Shown here piece after piece: positions 50,326-58,474 of a DNA stretch of 64,000 nucleotides; the first letter of the stretch is position 1; every line of letters begins with the position of its first letter. The stretch comes from UBA1757 sp963617485 (GTDB taxonomy: Bacteria > Bacteroidota > Bacteroidia > Bacteroidales > UBA1402). The stretch spans positions 55,521-119,520 of the forward strand of contig CAVEPA010000008.1 of assembly GCA_963617485.1 (NCBI GenBank), read 5' to 3'. The notes below the pieces were generated by a model. That model was given only the letters and a program-made list of their open reading frames with translations, was not told the origin of the DNA and did not search any database. The translations under genes were made by a program, and so were the position numbers.

Positions 50326-51285
50326 ATGATATCCGTTATCATCCCTATCTATAATCGTTCCGAAGTTTTGGCACGTTGCCTCGGGTCTTTTGAACGACAG
50401 GCGTTCCGCCCGTTGGAACTGGTCTTGGTCGACAACAACTCCAGTGACGATTCCTATCAAATCTGTCTCGATTTCCAGAAAAAATACCAAAGCCCCTATT
50501 TCCAGATACAGGTACTGCAAGAAAAAAAGCCTGGAGCCTGCGCCGCCCGCAACAAAGGCATGCGCGCCGCCAAGGGAGATTACATTGCCTTCTTCGATTC
50601 CGATGACGAGGTTTATCCGCAGATTTACAGCACTTTAGATGCCTATATTCAGGATTATCCCCGTGCCGCTCTCTTCTTGTTCAGGGCAGATTTGGAGCAA
50701 AACGGCAAGACTCGCCTGCAGCCCAAACGCTTGGGTATAGATTTGGTGCAGCATCTGATAGACCCGCTGATGGTGACGCACTCTTTCCTCTTGCGCCGCT
50801 CCGCCTTCGCTTCGCTGCCCAAGTGGGAAGAACCCTTGGGACGCTGGCAAGACCTAGACTACACCACTCGGTTGCTATGGCAGGTATCACGGGAATCCTT
50901 GCAGGTGGTGGCCATCGACAAGGCGCTCTACCGCATTCACGCCGGCTCGGATTCCATTTCGGGCGACAATTACTCCAAAGATGCCATAGCGCTTGAACAA
51001 GCCCTTCGCCATATTGAGGCTTTTCTGGAACAACGGCCCAATTCCGACGACCAAGACTTCCTTTTGTTGCGCGCTGCGCTGAGTTACAAAAAGATAGCTT
51101 TGGCATCGTCTATCCTTCACGAACACACTCGGCCTGAGTCGCAATTGGCCTATTGGCGGGAGTATGCTCAGCATGCACGTCAACAGGCACCAGAAAGATA
51201 CCGCCCCTTGCTGGCCCTTGAAGAGGCATACAGCACGAGAGGCGGTAGAGGTTTTTGGAGATTATTCTCCCTATTTGTCAAGTGA
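50326..51285 (+). CDS. Family 2 glycosyltransferase
   Basis: 319 residues. A GT-A domain fills residues 1-220: 'MISVIIPIYNRSEVLARCLGSFERQ', 'LVDNNSSDDSYQICL', 'KKPGACAARNKGMRAAKGDYIAFFDSDDEVYP' (nucleotide-sugar site with DSDD), and 'RWQDLDYTTRLLWQV' with an acceptor-site-like motif. The C-terminal 90 residues are helical. The donor and acceptor are unknown. No membrane helix is present, so it works in the cytoplasm on a lipid-linked or surface glycan precursor. It stands alone and is convergent with the pectinesterase gene (1-base gap). Confidence 0.88.
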   Translation: MISVIIPIYNRSEVLARCLGSFERQAFRPLELVLVDNNSSDDSYQICLDFQKKYQSPYFQIQVLQEKKPGACAARNKGMRAAKGDYIAFFDSDDEVYPQIYSTLDAYIQDYPRAALFLFRADLEQNGKTRLQPKRLGIDLVQHLIDPLMVTHSFLLRRSAFASLPKWEEPLGRWQDLDYTTRLLWQVSRESLQVVAIDKALYRIHAGSDSISGDNYSKDAIALEQALRHIEAFLEQRPNSDDQDFLLLRAALSYKKIALASSILHEHTRPESQLAYWREYAQHARQQAPERYRPLLALEEAYSTRGGRGFWRLFSLFVK

Positions 51286-51286
51286 T

Positions 51287-52285
51287 TTAAAGTTTGAAAT
51301 CCAGCGGATTCCAGTCGCCACAAACATTTTCCAAAGTATATTCCTTGGCCTGTTTCTTGCTCAGTTGCTTAGACCAGGCCACGCGCTTGTCGGTGGCGGC
51401 ACCTTCGCCCGTGTTCTCGAATTCATAGTAGCGGGCGCATTCCTCGTTGATTTTCTGGCCCCAGTTGTGCCAGCCTTCGGGACGGATAAAGCCGCCAAGA
51501 TTGCAGTGCATGAAAAGCGTCATGCCGTACTGGCGCCAAGGACGGCCCAAATAGACTTTTTCGGCCACCGGGTCGGCGGTGATTTCGCAACGGTTGAAGA
51601 TGTAACCGTATTTGACGTATTCGGGCGTAGAGGCAGCCGTGATGTAGGAATTAATCTTGCAATGGATGTGGCAAGCCTCGAACCAAGCCGTTGACGGACC
51701 GAAGATAAAGTCGGTGGTGCCGTCGATATAGCAGTTCCCAAAGTACAGACGGCATTGTTCACGACCGGTGTAAATGGTGTCTTGGTTGCCCAAAATATTG
51801 CAGTTGAAAACGGCGATACGGTCGCCTTCGGTGTGCAGGGCGACAGCTTGGCCTTTACGGCCGGAAGCGTTTTCGATGGTCATGTTTTGGAAGGTAATGC
51901 CGTTGCCTTGTACAAGGACGGTGTAGGAACGGAAAGTGCCCATCTTCATTGTACTGCCAGGCATAAGAATATTGGCATGGTCATCGTAGGTGATGATGGT
52001 CTTTTCGCGGCTTTCACCGATAAAATCAACATTGGTGACCCAAGTGTGCACCACCACTTTTTCTTTGTACACACCCTCTTTGATAAAAACGGTAGTACGC
52101 TTGCCGGGCTTGAAGGCCCTGATGGATTCTATGGCATCCTGAATGTTGCGAAAATCGCCGGAGCCATCGCGAGCAACCACGATATCGTACTTCTTCTCAT
52201 TGTCGACCGATTGGTCTTGAGCTTGAGCGCAAAGGCAGGCCAGCAGGCAGAGTGCGCCTGTCAGCCAGATTCGTTTTTTTGTCAT
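51287..52285 (-). CDS. Pectinesterase (carbohydrate esterase family 8)
   Basis: 332 residues with a signal peptide (MTKKRIWLTGALCLLACLCAQAQ). The right-handed beta-helix enzyme core shows all family motifs: 'ARDGSGDFRNIQDAIESI', 'GITFQNMTIENASGRKGQAVALHTEGDR' (GQAVAL), 'NCNILGNQDTIYT' (QDT, catalytic Asp), 'IDGTTDFIFGPSTAWFE' (DFIFG, catalytic Asp) and 'VYLGRPWRQYG' (LGRPW, Arg). It removes methyl esters from homogalacturonan. No pectate lyase, GH28 or SusCD pair is nearby. Its ATG lies one base past the glnN stop codon. Confidence 0.94.
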   Translation of the reverse strand: MTKKRIWLTGALCLLACLCAQAQDQSVDNEKKYDIVVARDGSGDFRNIQDAIESIRAFKPGKRTTVFIKEGVYKEKVVVHTWVTNVDFIGESREKTIITYDDHANILMPGSTMKMGTFRSYTVLVQGNGITFQNMTIENASGRKGQAVALHTEGDRIAVFNCNILGNQDTIYTGREQCRLYFGNCYIDGTTDFIFGPSTAWFEACHIHCKINSYITAASTPEYVKYGYIFNRCEITADPVAEKVYLGRPWRQYGMTLFMHCNLGGFIRPEGWHNWGQKINEECARYYEFENTGEGAATDKRVAWSKQLSKKQAKEYTLENVCGDWNPLDFKL

Positions 52286-52286
52286 A

Positions 52287-54476
52287 TCAGCGGATAAATA
52301 AAAGTTCTCTGTATTTGGGCAGCGGCCAGAGTTCGTTGTCTACCATCAACTCCAGCTCATCAATTTTGGAGCGGATTTGCGCGAAATAAGGTTCGACGGT
52401 ATCGTAATAAGCAATGGCCTTTTCCCTTTCATCAGCGATGCGGTTGGCCACCTTACGGGCGGCTACCATAGCATCGGTCAGCTTTTGTATTTGGTCGATA
52501 TAATCTTCTATCTTCTTTATTTTCTGCGATTTGTCTACCGAAAGAGCCTGATATTCTTCTTCCTTGTAGAGCGTTTTTAGCTTGAAAAGATTATCGAGCA
52601 AGGACGATTGGTACTTGATGGCAACGGGAACGATGTGGTTTAAGGCCAAATCGCCGAGTACGCGGGCTTCAATCTGTATTTTTTTTGTGTAAGTCTCCCA
52701 TTTCACTTCGTTGCGGGCGGCCAGTTCTTTTTCGTTCATCACCTTGGTCTGCGCAAAGAGTTCGATGCTCGAAGGCCGCAGATAGGCATCGTACTGCAAG
52801 GGGATGCTCTTTTCACAATCCAGCCCTCGGCGGGCGGCTTCGGCTTTCCATTCCTCACTATAGCCGTTACCTTCGAAACAGATGGCTTTGGCTGTCTTGA
52901 TATATTCGCGCAGGATATGGGTGAGCGCCTGCTCCATGCTTTCGCCTTGGGTCATTCGCTCTTTCATGGCCTTGTTGAAGTCCATCAGCTGACCGGCCAC
53001 GGCGGTGTTCAGGGCAATCATCGATGAGGCGCAGTTGGCCGACGAACCGGCGGCACGAAATTCGAAACGGTTGCCGGTAAAGGCAAAGGGCGATGTGCGG
53101 TTGCGGTCGGTATTGTCCAACATCACCTCGGGAATGACGCTCACGTTCAGATTAAGCCGCGATTTCGATTTCAGTTTCAGCTTGTCTTCGGAATCGTCTT
53201 TCTCGAAATTGGCCAGCAACTGGGAAATTTGAGCACCCAGAAAGACCGAAATAATGGCGGGAGGCGCTTCGTTGGCACCCAAGCGGTAGGCATTGCCGGC
53301 GCTGGCTACCGAAGCCTTGAGCAAGGCATTGTGCTTGTACACGGCCATAAGCGTATTCACCAGAAAGGCCAGGAAGAGCATGTTCTCTCTAGGGGTTTTG
53401 CCCGGGGCAAACAGATTGACACCCGTATCGGTAGAGAGCGACCAGTTGCAGTGCTTGCCTGAACCGTTGATGCCGGCAAAGGGCTTTTCGTGCAACAGTA
53501 CTCGGAAGTGATGTTTGGGAGCGACTTTTCGCATCAGGTCCATCAACACCAGGTTATGGTCTACGGCCAGATTGGTTTCCTCGAAGATGGGCGCAAACTC
53601 GAACTGATTGGGAGCCACTTCGTTGTGTCTGGTTTTCAATGGAATACCAAGTCTGTAGGCCTCAAATTCCAAATCTTTCATATACTCCACCACCCTTTTG
53701 GGAATGGAACCGAAATAATGGTCGTCCAACTGTTGGTTCTTGGCCGATTCGTGGCCCATAATGGTACGTCCGCACATCATCAGGTCGGGACGAGCCGAGA
53801 AAAGGGCTTCATCTACCAAGAAATATTCCTGTTCCCAACCCAAGTTGGAAGTGACGCGCTTGACATCGTTACCGAAGAACTGGCAGGTTTCCTTGGCAGC
53901 CTCGCATACGGCCGAAAGGGCCTTAAGCAACGGGGTCTTGTAGTCGAGGGCTTCGCCGGTATAGGAGATGAATACGGTGGGAATACACAGGGTGTCGTCA
54001 ACGATAAAAGCTGGCGACGAAGGGTCCCAAGCACTATAACCACGGGCTTCGAAAGTATTGCGGATACCGCCGCTAGGGAAGCTGGATGCATCGGGTTCCT
54101 GCTGAACCAGCAATTTGCCGTTGAACTCTTCGATTACTTTGTAGGGGCCGTCCTTTTGGATAAAGGAGTCGTGTTTCTCGGCCGTGCCTTCGTTGAGCGG
54201 ATGAAACCAGTGGGTGTAATGCGTGGCACCTTTCTTCATGGCCCACTTCTTCATGGCCTTGGCCACGCTTTCTGCAATTTCGGGGTCGATGGCCTTGCCG
54301 GCTGCGATGGCTTCGCACACTTTTTTGTACACCTTGCACGACATATAGCGGCGCATGGTGGCGGCATTGAAGACGTTTTCGCCGTAAAGGGCGGCAATGT
54401 TCTTGGGAAGTTTCTTCGCTGGAACTGCCTGATGGTCAAAGGCTTCCTGCACAAGATTGAACCTCAGTGTTGACAT
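52287..54476 (-). CDS. glnN: Glutamine synthetase type III (GlnN)
   Basis: 729 residues, the size of GSIII. It begins MSTLRFNLVQEAFDHQAVPAKKLPKNIAALYGENVF. It has 'SSFPSGGIRNTFEARGYSAWDPSSPAF', 'HNEVAPNQFEFAPIFEETNLAVDHN', 'GINGSGKHCNWSLST', and 'NRTSPFAFTGNRFEFRAAGSSANC', the ATP, metal and glutamate sites of the family. The C-terminal 170 residues are helical. It assimilates ammonium into glutamine and is the usual main form in Bacteroidales. A minus-strand TACTTTTG box at 54511-54518 is the likely -7 element. The pectinesterase gene follows at one base. It is divergent from pdxB. Confidence 0.96.
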   Translation of the reverse strand: MSTLRFNLVQEAFDHQAVPAKKLPKNIAALYGENVFNAATMRRYMSCKVYKKVCEAIAAGKAIDPEIAESVAKAMKKWAMKKGATHYTHWFHPLNEGTAEKHDSFIQKDGPYKVIEEFNGKLLVQQEPDASSFPSGGIRNTFEARGYSAWDPSSPAFIVDDTLCIPTVFISYTGEALDYKTPLLKALSAVCEAAKETCQFFGNDVKRVTSNLGWEQEYFLVDEALFSARPDLMMCGRTIMGHESAKNQQLDDHYFGSIPKRVVEYMKDLEFEAYRLGIPLKTRHNEVAPNQFEFAPIFEETNLAVDHNLVLMDLMRKVAPKHHFRVLLHEKPFAGINGSGKHCNWSLSTDTGVNLFAPGKTPRENMLFLAFLVNTLMAVYKHNALLKASVASAGNAYRLGANEAPPAIISVFLGAQISQLLANFEKDDSEDKLKLKSKSRLNLNVSVIPEVMLDNTDRNRTSPFAFTGNRFEFRAAGSSANCASSMIALNTAVAGQLMDFNKAMKERMTQGESMEQALTHILREYIKTAKAICFEGNGYSEEWKAEAARRGLDCEKSIPLQYDAYLRPSSIELFAQTKVMNEKELAARNEVKWETYTKKIQIEARVLGDLALNHIVPVAIKYQSSLLDNLFKLKTLYKEEEYQALSVDKSQKIKKIEDYIDQIQKLTDAMVAARKVANRIADEREKAIAYYDTVEPYFAQIRSKIDELELMVDNELWPLPKYRELLFIR

Positions 54477-54510
54477 AGTCTGTAGGGTTGTTTTTCAAAA
54501 AAAATTTCGG

Positions 54511-54518
54511 CAAAAGTA
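54511..54518 (-). promoter_or_regulatory. -7 box of glnN
   Basis: TACTTTTG on the minus strand fits TAnnTTTG, 34 bases before the glnN ATG. No upstream TTG at the normal distance was found. Confidence 0.45.
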
Positions 54519-54541
54519 AGCATATTTTTTTAGATTGCGCT

Positions 54542-54549
54542 TACATTTG
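54542..54549 (+). promoter_or_regulatory. -7 box of pdxB, very close to the start codon
   Basis: TACATTTG fits TAnnTTTG and ends only 7 bases before the ATG at 54557, so the transcript would be leaderless or nearly so. The upstream element is unclear. Confidence 0.4.
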
Positions 54550-54556
54550 TCACCGT

Positions 54557-55543
54557 ATGAAAATCTGTATCGACGACAAAATTCCCTACATACGGGGTGT
54601 ATTCGAAGACTATGCATCGGTGGAGTACTTGCCGGGCGGCTTGTTGCCGCCCGGCAAGTACTGCGATGCCGATGCGTTCATCATCCGTACGCGCACACTG
54701 TGTAACGCGGCCACACTGAAAAATTGCCCGCAACTACGCTTTATCGCCACAGCTACCATCGGTTACGACCATATCGACACCGCTTATTGTCAAAGCCACG
54801 GCATCAGTTGGACCAATGCTCCGGGCTGCAATGCCGACTCAGTGGCCATGTACATCATGACGGCCCTTGGCGAGCTGGCCCGTCGGCATGGCTTTGCGCT
54901 CGAAGAACAGTGTTTGGGCATTGTCGGTGTGGGTGAAGTGGGCAGCCGCGTGGCCGCCCTGGCGCGGGCACGCGGCTGCCGGGTGCTCGAGAACGATCCC
55001 TTCAAACAAGCCGCCCATCCTTCTTATGTAAGCCTGGATGAAATCATCGCCCGCGCCGATATCATTACGCTACATCCTTGGCTCAGCCACGAAGGACCTC
55101 ACGCCACCTGGCATCTCTTCGACCGTGAGCGGCTGTACAGCCTAAATTCTCACCAAATATTAATCAATGCCTCGCGTGGCGAAGTGGTAGACAATACCGC
55201 CCTCAAAGAAGTATTGCAGGCACAACGCATCAAAGCTGCGGTGCTGGACGTTTGGGAACACGAGCCACATATCGATACCGAGCTGCTTCCCCTACTCGAC
55301 ATTGCCACACCGCATATCGCAGGCTATTCCATCGACGGCAAGGCCAACGGTACCCGTATGAGCGTACAGGCAGTGGCCCGTTACTTCGGTCTGGAGCCAC
55401 TTTACCAATGGAAAGTCGAAGGTCTGCCCCGCTGCACTCCGGCCTACGACATCTCGCTCGACGATGCGGCCTTGCGCCTCCATCCTGCGGATTTCGAGTC
55501 GCTGCGGCCGCAAGCCGCCATCACCCGGGTTCTTAGTAAGTAA
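54557..55543 (+). CDS. pdxB: Erythronate-4-phosphate dehydrogenase
   Basis: 328 residues from ATG at 54557 (MKICIDDKIPYIRGVFEDYASVEYL). An in-frame ATG 23 codons upstream lies before the -7 box. It is a D-2-hydroxyacid dehydrogenase: N-terminal 'ADAFIIRTRTLCNAATL', 'FIATATIGYDHID', NAD site 'GIVGVGEVGSRVAALA', catalytic 'NASRGEVVDN' (Arg), 'DVWEHEPHID' (Glu) and 'ATPHIAGYSIDGKANGT' (His). The C-terminal dimer domain is typical of PdxB. It serves the DXP-independent branch steps leading to pyridoxal 5'-phosphate. A perfect 17-bp inverted repeat lies inside the coding region near the start (54624-54662). Confidence 0.92.
   Translation: MKICIDDKIPYIRGVFEDYASVEYLPGGLLPPGKYCDADAFIIRTRTLCNAATLKNCPQLRFIATATIGYDHIDTAYCQSHGISWTNAPGCNADSVAMYIMTALGELARRHGFALEEQCLGIVGVGEVGSRVAALARARGCRVLENDPFKQAAHPSYVSLDEIIARADIITLHPWLSHEGPHATWHLFDRERLYSLNSHQILINASRGEVVDNTALKEVLQAQRIKAAVLDVWEHEPHIDTELLPLLDIATPHIAGYSIDGKANGTRMSVQAVARYFGLEPLYQWKVEGLPRCTPAYDISLDDAALRLHPADFESLRPQAAITRVLSK
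54624..54662. repeat. Perfect 17-bp inverted repeat inside pdxB
   Basis: AGTACTTGCCGGGCGGC (54624-54640), TTGTT loop, GCCGCCCGGCAAGTACT (54646-54662). It is within codons 23-36 of pdxB and encodes EYLPGGLLPPGKYC. The stem is G/C-rich and would be very stable in RNA. There is no T-run after it. Confidence 0.9.
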
Positions 55544-55561
55544 TTTGTAAAAATCCATCAT

Positions 55562-56476
55562 ATGAAGACAAAATCCATCTTGTTTATCGCAGCCCTTTTC
55601 TGCTTGCACACCGCTGTCAAGGCTCAAAGTTCTCGTCATCTGGACCTGGCTCTTGAACTGGGAACCACCGGTATTGGCATCGATGCCTCCAGCCCCATCA
55701 ACGATATCTTCAGCCTGCGCGCCGGCCTGACGGTGATGCCCGCCCTGCAAAGCAGCCGCACTTTTACCGTCGATGTGGACGAGCAGAAATTCGACAAGCT
55801 CAATACCATGATGACCAGCATCACCGGTATGGGTATTGATAACAAGATAGACATGCTGGCTCAGACCGGCTTTTTCAATGCCAAACTGCTGCTCGACATT
55901 AGGCCGTTCAACGACAAACGCTGGCATATCAGCCCGGGTCTATACTGGGGCTCTTCCGAAATAGCCCGAATCTACAACAGTTATGAATCGATGACAACGC
56001 TCTACGCCGCCAATATGTACAACACCATGTACCGCAAGGCCAACGATGACGAAGCTATTATCGAAATCGGGGAATTCGCTCTCTATCCCAGCGATGAAAT
56101 GCTGGAAAACTATTTTTCTTATGGAGAAGTGGGCGTCTACGCGGGCAAACGCAAAAGCGACGGCAGCGACTTCAAAATAACGCCTGATGAACATTGCCGC
56201 GTCAGCGCCAAGGTGCTGGTAAATGCCTTCAAGCCCTATCTTGGCTTCGGCTATGGCAGTAATCTCACGAGCGACCCCGAACAAACCTGGCACTATTCCT
56301 TCGACTGTGGTTTGCTGTTCTGGGGCGGTTCACCTTCGTGCATTACCCACGATGGCACCGACATTACGCACGACCTCACCGACTATAGCACACGCATTGG
56401 TCGCTATGTCAATTTGTTGAATACGCTCAAGGCCTATCCTGTGATAAGCCTGCGCATCAGTCGCACCATCTTTTAA
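55562..56476 (+). CDS. Outer-membrane beta-barrel-like protein, unknown function
   Basis: 304 residues with a signal peptide (MKTKSILFIAALFCLHTAVKAQ). The mature part starts 'HLDLALELGTTGIGIDASSPINDIFSLRAGLTVMP', continues with 'FFNAKLLLDIRPFNDKRWHISPGLYWG', 'NAFKPYLGFGYGS' and 'WHYSFDCGLLFWGGSPSC', and ends 'YPVISLRISRTIF'. Alternating strands and a terminal Phe support a barrel in the outer membrane. It resembles unnamed Bacteroidales proteins; no specific domain was recognised. It is 18 bases after pdxB and probably co-transcribed, and convergent with the Glu-Pro-linker protein gene. Confidence 0.7.
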   Translation: MKTKSILFIAALFCLHTAVKAQSSRHLDLALELGTTGIGIDASSPINDIFSLRAGLTVMPALQSSRTFTVDVDEQKFDKLNTMMTSITGMGIDNKIDMLAQTGFFNAKLLLDIRPFNDKRWHISPGLYWGSSEIARIYNSYESMTTLYAANMYNTMYRKANDDEAIIEIGEFALYPSDEMLENYFSYGEVGVYAGKRKSDGSDFKITPDEHCRVSAKVLVNAFKPYLGFGYGSNLTSDPEQTWHYSFDCGLLFWGGSPSCITHDGTDITHDLTDYSTRIGRYVNLLNTLKAYPVISLRISRTIF

Positions 56477-56487
56477 GGGATAATATT

Positions 56488-57690
56488 TTAAGGGATGATT
56501 GTCACCAGCTTGCCGTTGACAATGTACAAGCCTTGTGGCAAGCTTTCCAAGTCTTCAAGACTGTCGCCTAATTTGATGCCTTGCAGGCTGTAAATGCTCT
56601 GTATGGCTTCCGGCGCTGTCGCTTTGTCTAAAGCGACAGGGTCTGGCTCTAGGTCTGGATTAGGTTCTGGCTCTGGGTCTGGCTCTGGATTAGGTTCTGG
56701 TTCTAGTTCAAGGTTCTCCATCGCCTTTTGATATTCAGCCTCGGACACCACCTTAATCTCATCGGGAGATCCAGAGGGGACCGTCAAATACGACTGATTG
56801 GCCGGCATAAAATCGATATTGGCCTTTTGGTAGACCAATTCGCCGGCTGCATTGATGCCAAGCACGCGCATAGTGGCACTATCGTAGGCCTTCACGTTGT
56901 AATGCGCTTTACTCGTGTTACAGAAATAAACACCCGCCAGACAGTTGTCCTTGGCAAGACTGCCCTTGTTGGCCGTGATTTCCACCCTATTGTTGGAAGG
57001 GTTGTTGCTGGCACATTGTATCAGTATCGGCATAGACGCAGGCACATTTTGCGCATCCACCTCCTGATAAACAGCCATACCGTGGTCTACTTTGCTGATG
57101 TAAAGCACTTTAAGACCGCTTGAAACGCAGTTGAAAGGAAAGGATGCATAAAACGAGGCATAATAGGCACCTTGACATTGCACTGTGGGCTGTATGCCGA
57201 AATAGTTGTCGCCCGCAGCCTTGACGGGATGCACATACCAGTCGCGGTAAGTGCCTTTGGCATTGGTCCCCATCACGCCCAAATCATCGTTGTTGGTTTC
57301 CACATCACCCAGATACAACACCAGATAATTGTTGCCCTGATAAGCCTTGTAGCTGATACCGTCTTTGTTGGATTTTACCTTGAGGTAATGGCCGATGATT
57401 TCGTAGGTATCGGTGCCCTGTGCATAAAATTTGAAACCGCCGTCACAGTCCATTACATAGAGAATGGAGCTGGGGTCAGACACCACATTGCTGAAGTTCT
57501 TGTACAGATGCACCGAGCCAAGGTCGGCCGAAGCCGTGTTGACATTGATGCTGCCACGGTTGTCGCGGATGGTGATATATCTGCCCGAACCAACGTTCTG
57601 GATACGGTAATAGCCATCGCCCTCCAAGCGAGCAAAAGTAGTTCCTGCACTCAAAAGGACAGCTAGAAAACTTACAATGAGGCGTTTCAT
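56488..57690 (-). CDS. Secreted protein with Glu-Pro linker and short type IX secretion-like C-terminus
   Basis: About 400 residues from ATG at 57688-57690 (MKRLIVSFLAVLLSAGTTFA signal peptide). The mature part begins 'DGYYRIQNVGSGRYITIRDNRGSINVNTASADLGSVHLYK', resembling beta-trefoil or RICIN-like modules that read 'YYRIQN...GRYI'. A linker of about 24 residues is made of Glu-Pro-Asx-Pro units (EPEPNPEPDPEPEPNPDLEP). The end, 'IQSIYSLQGIKLGDSLEDLESLPQGLYIVNGKLVTIIP', matches the short sorting-type tail of many Bacteroidales surface proteins (I-Y-S-L-Q-G ... L-P-x-G-L-Y-I-V-N-G). Surface delivery by the type IX system is inferred from this tail. Function is unknown. Confidence 0.7.
   Translation of the reverse strand: MKRLIVSFLAVLLSAGTTFARLEGDGYYRIQNVGSGRYITIRDNRGSINVNTASADLGSVHLYKNFSNVVSDPSSILYVMDCDGGFKFYAQGTDTYEIIGHYLKVKSNKDGISYKAYQGNNYLVLYLGDVETNNDDLGVMGTNAKGTYRDWYVHPVKAAGDNYFGIQPTVQCQGAYYASFYASFPFNCVSSGLKVLYISKVDHGMAVYQEVDAQNVPASMPILIQCASNNPSNNRVEITANKGSLAKDNCLAGVYFCNTSKAHYNVKAYDSATMRVLGINAAGELVYQKANIDFMPANQSYLTVPSGSPDEIKVVSEAEYQKAMENLELEPEPNPEPDPEPEPNPDLEPDPVALDKATAPEAIQSIYSLQGIKLGDSLEDLESLPQGLYIVNGKLVTIIP
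56636..56722. repeat. Hexanucleotide-like tandem repeat coding for the Glu-Pro linker
   Basis: Variants of GGTTCTGGCTCT / GGTCTGGATTA recur through this stretch on the plus strand. On the coding (minus) strand they give the repeated Glu-Pro/Asn-Pro/Asp-Pro linker. The unit length is a multiple of three, so gain or loss of units would keep the frame. Confidence 0.75.
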
Positions 57691-57709
57691 GTGTGCGTTT
57701 AGATAAAAA

Positions 57710-57753
57710 TTATCCAACAACCACCGGCAGATGTACCGGCGATTGTTGGATAA
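57710..57753 (-). terminator. Terminator after the small beta-barrel gene
   Basis: An 11-bp stem TTATCCAACAA / TTGTTGGATAA with an inner CCGG/CCGG pair is followed on the minus strand by TTTTTATC, 18 bases beyond the stop codon at 57772. Confidence 0.8.
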
Positions 57754-57771
57754 AAGGCAGTAACAAAATCG

Positions 57772-58437
57772 TTAGTCATTGAAGAAGTACTTCACACCTG
57801 CCGTGGCATTGAAATACCAGTCGAGGTTGGTACCCTTCTTGGAGTTGTACTTGTCGGAAATGGCTACGCTCTGTACTTCGATGCCGACACTCCATCTGTC
57901 ATTGAAGCGGTAGTCGCCTGCAAGCCCGAAATGGAAGTTCAAGAAAGCCTGGGTGCCAGTCCAAATATCTTCGAGCACATCGCCGGGATAGTTGCCATCC
58001 TTGCTGTAAAAAGCTCTCAGATTTTCGTTGGCGGTAGCGGCCTGGTCGTTGTCAAAAGCGATATTAAGGCCAAAACCGGCAATAGCCAGAATGTCAATGG
58101 GAAGTCTGGGCTGGTCGAAACCGAAGTAGTTGGTGATGTTGAACGTACCGTCAATGCTGGGAGCCACATACTTCCAGTTCCAGGTTTGATCGGCCTGGCC
58201 GGCACAACTCTGCCATGCATTCAAGCTGAAACGTGCACCGTAAAGGTCGTTGAAGGTATAACCGCCGCCCAAAAGAACATTGGGAGACATCAACTTGCCG
58301 AAAGAGGACTCACCCAGAGTGTACTGGCCTCCAACATGGCCCTGTACATACCATTGCGTATAGTCGGGACCCTGTGCGCAAACGCTGGATACTGCGAAAA
58401 CAGCCACGCACGACAATATAAATTTCTTCACTTTCAT
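57772..58437 (-). CDS. Small outer-membrane beta-barrel protein
   Basis: 221 residues with a signal peptide (MKVKKFILSCVAVFAVSSVCAQ). The mature part starts 'GPDYTQWYVQGHVGGQYTLGESSFGKLMSPNVLLGGGYTFNDLYGARFSLNAWQS' and ends 'NLDWYFNATAGVKYFFND'. This is an eight-strand barrel of the OmpA-N or OmpX type; no C-terminal peptidoglycan-binding OmpA domain is present. It starts 37 bases after the 842-residue coiled-coil lipoprotein gene and ends at a terminator, so the two form an operon. The barrel may help to place or anchor the lipoprotein; this is inference. Confidence 0.75.
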   Translation of the reverse strand: MKVKKFILSCVAVFAVSSVCAQGPDYTQWYVQGHVGGQYTLGESSFGKLMSPNVLLGGGYTFNDLYGARFSLNAWQSCAGQADQTWNWKYVAPSIDGTFNITNYFGFDQPRLPIDILAIAGFGLNIAFDNDQAATANENLRAFYSKDGNYPGDVLEDIWTGTQAFLNFHFGLAGDYRFNDRWSVGIEVQSVAISDKYNSKKGTNLDWYFNATAGVKYFFND

Positions 58438-58474
58438 AGTTTTCTCAATTTAAATGGTTAATAGCCTCAACTGC

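Noticed and set aside
51287..52285. Pectin utilisation locus
   Set aside because: Only one esterase is present; no SusC/SusD pair, lyase, GH28 or hybrid two-component regulator is nearby.
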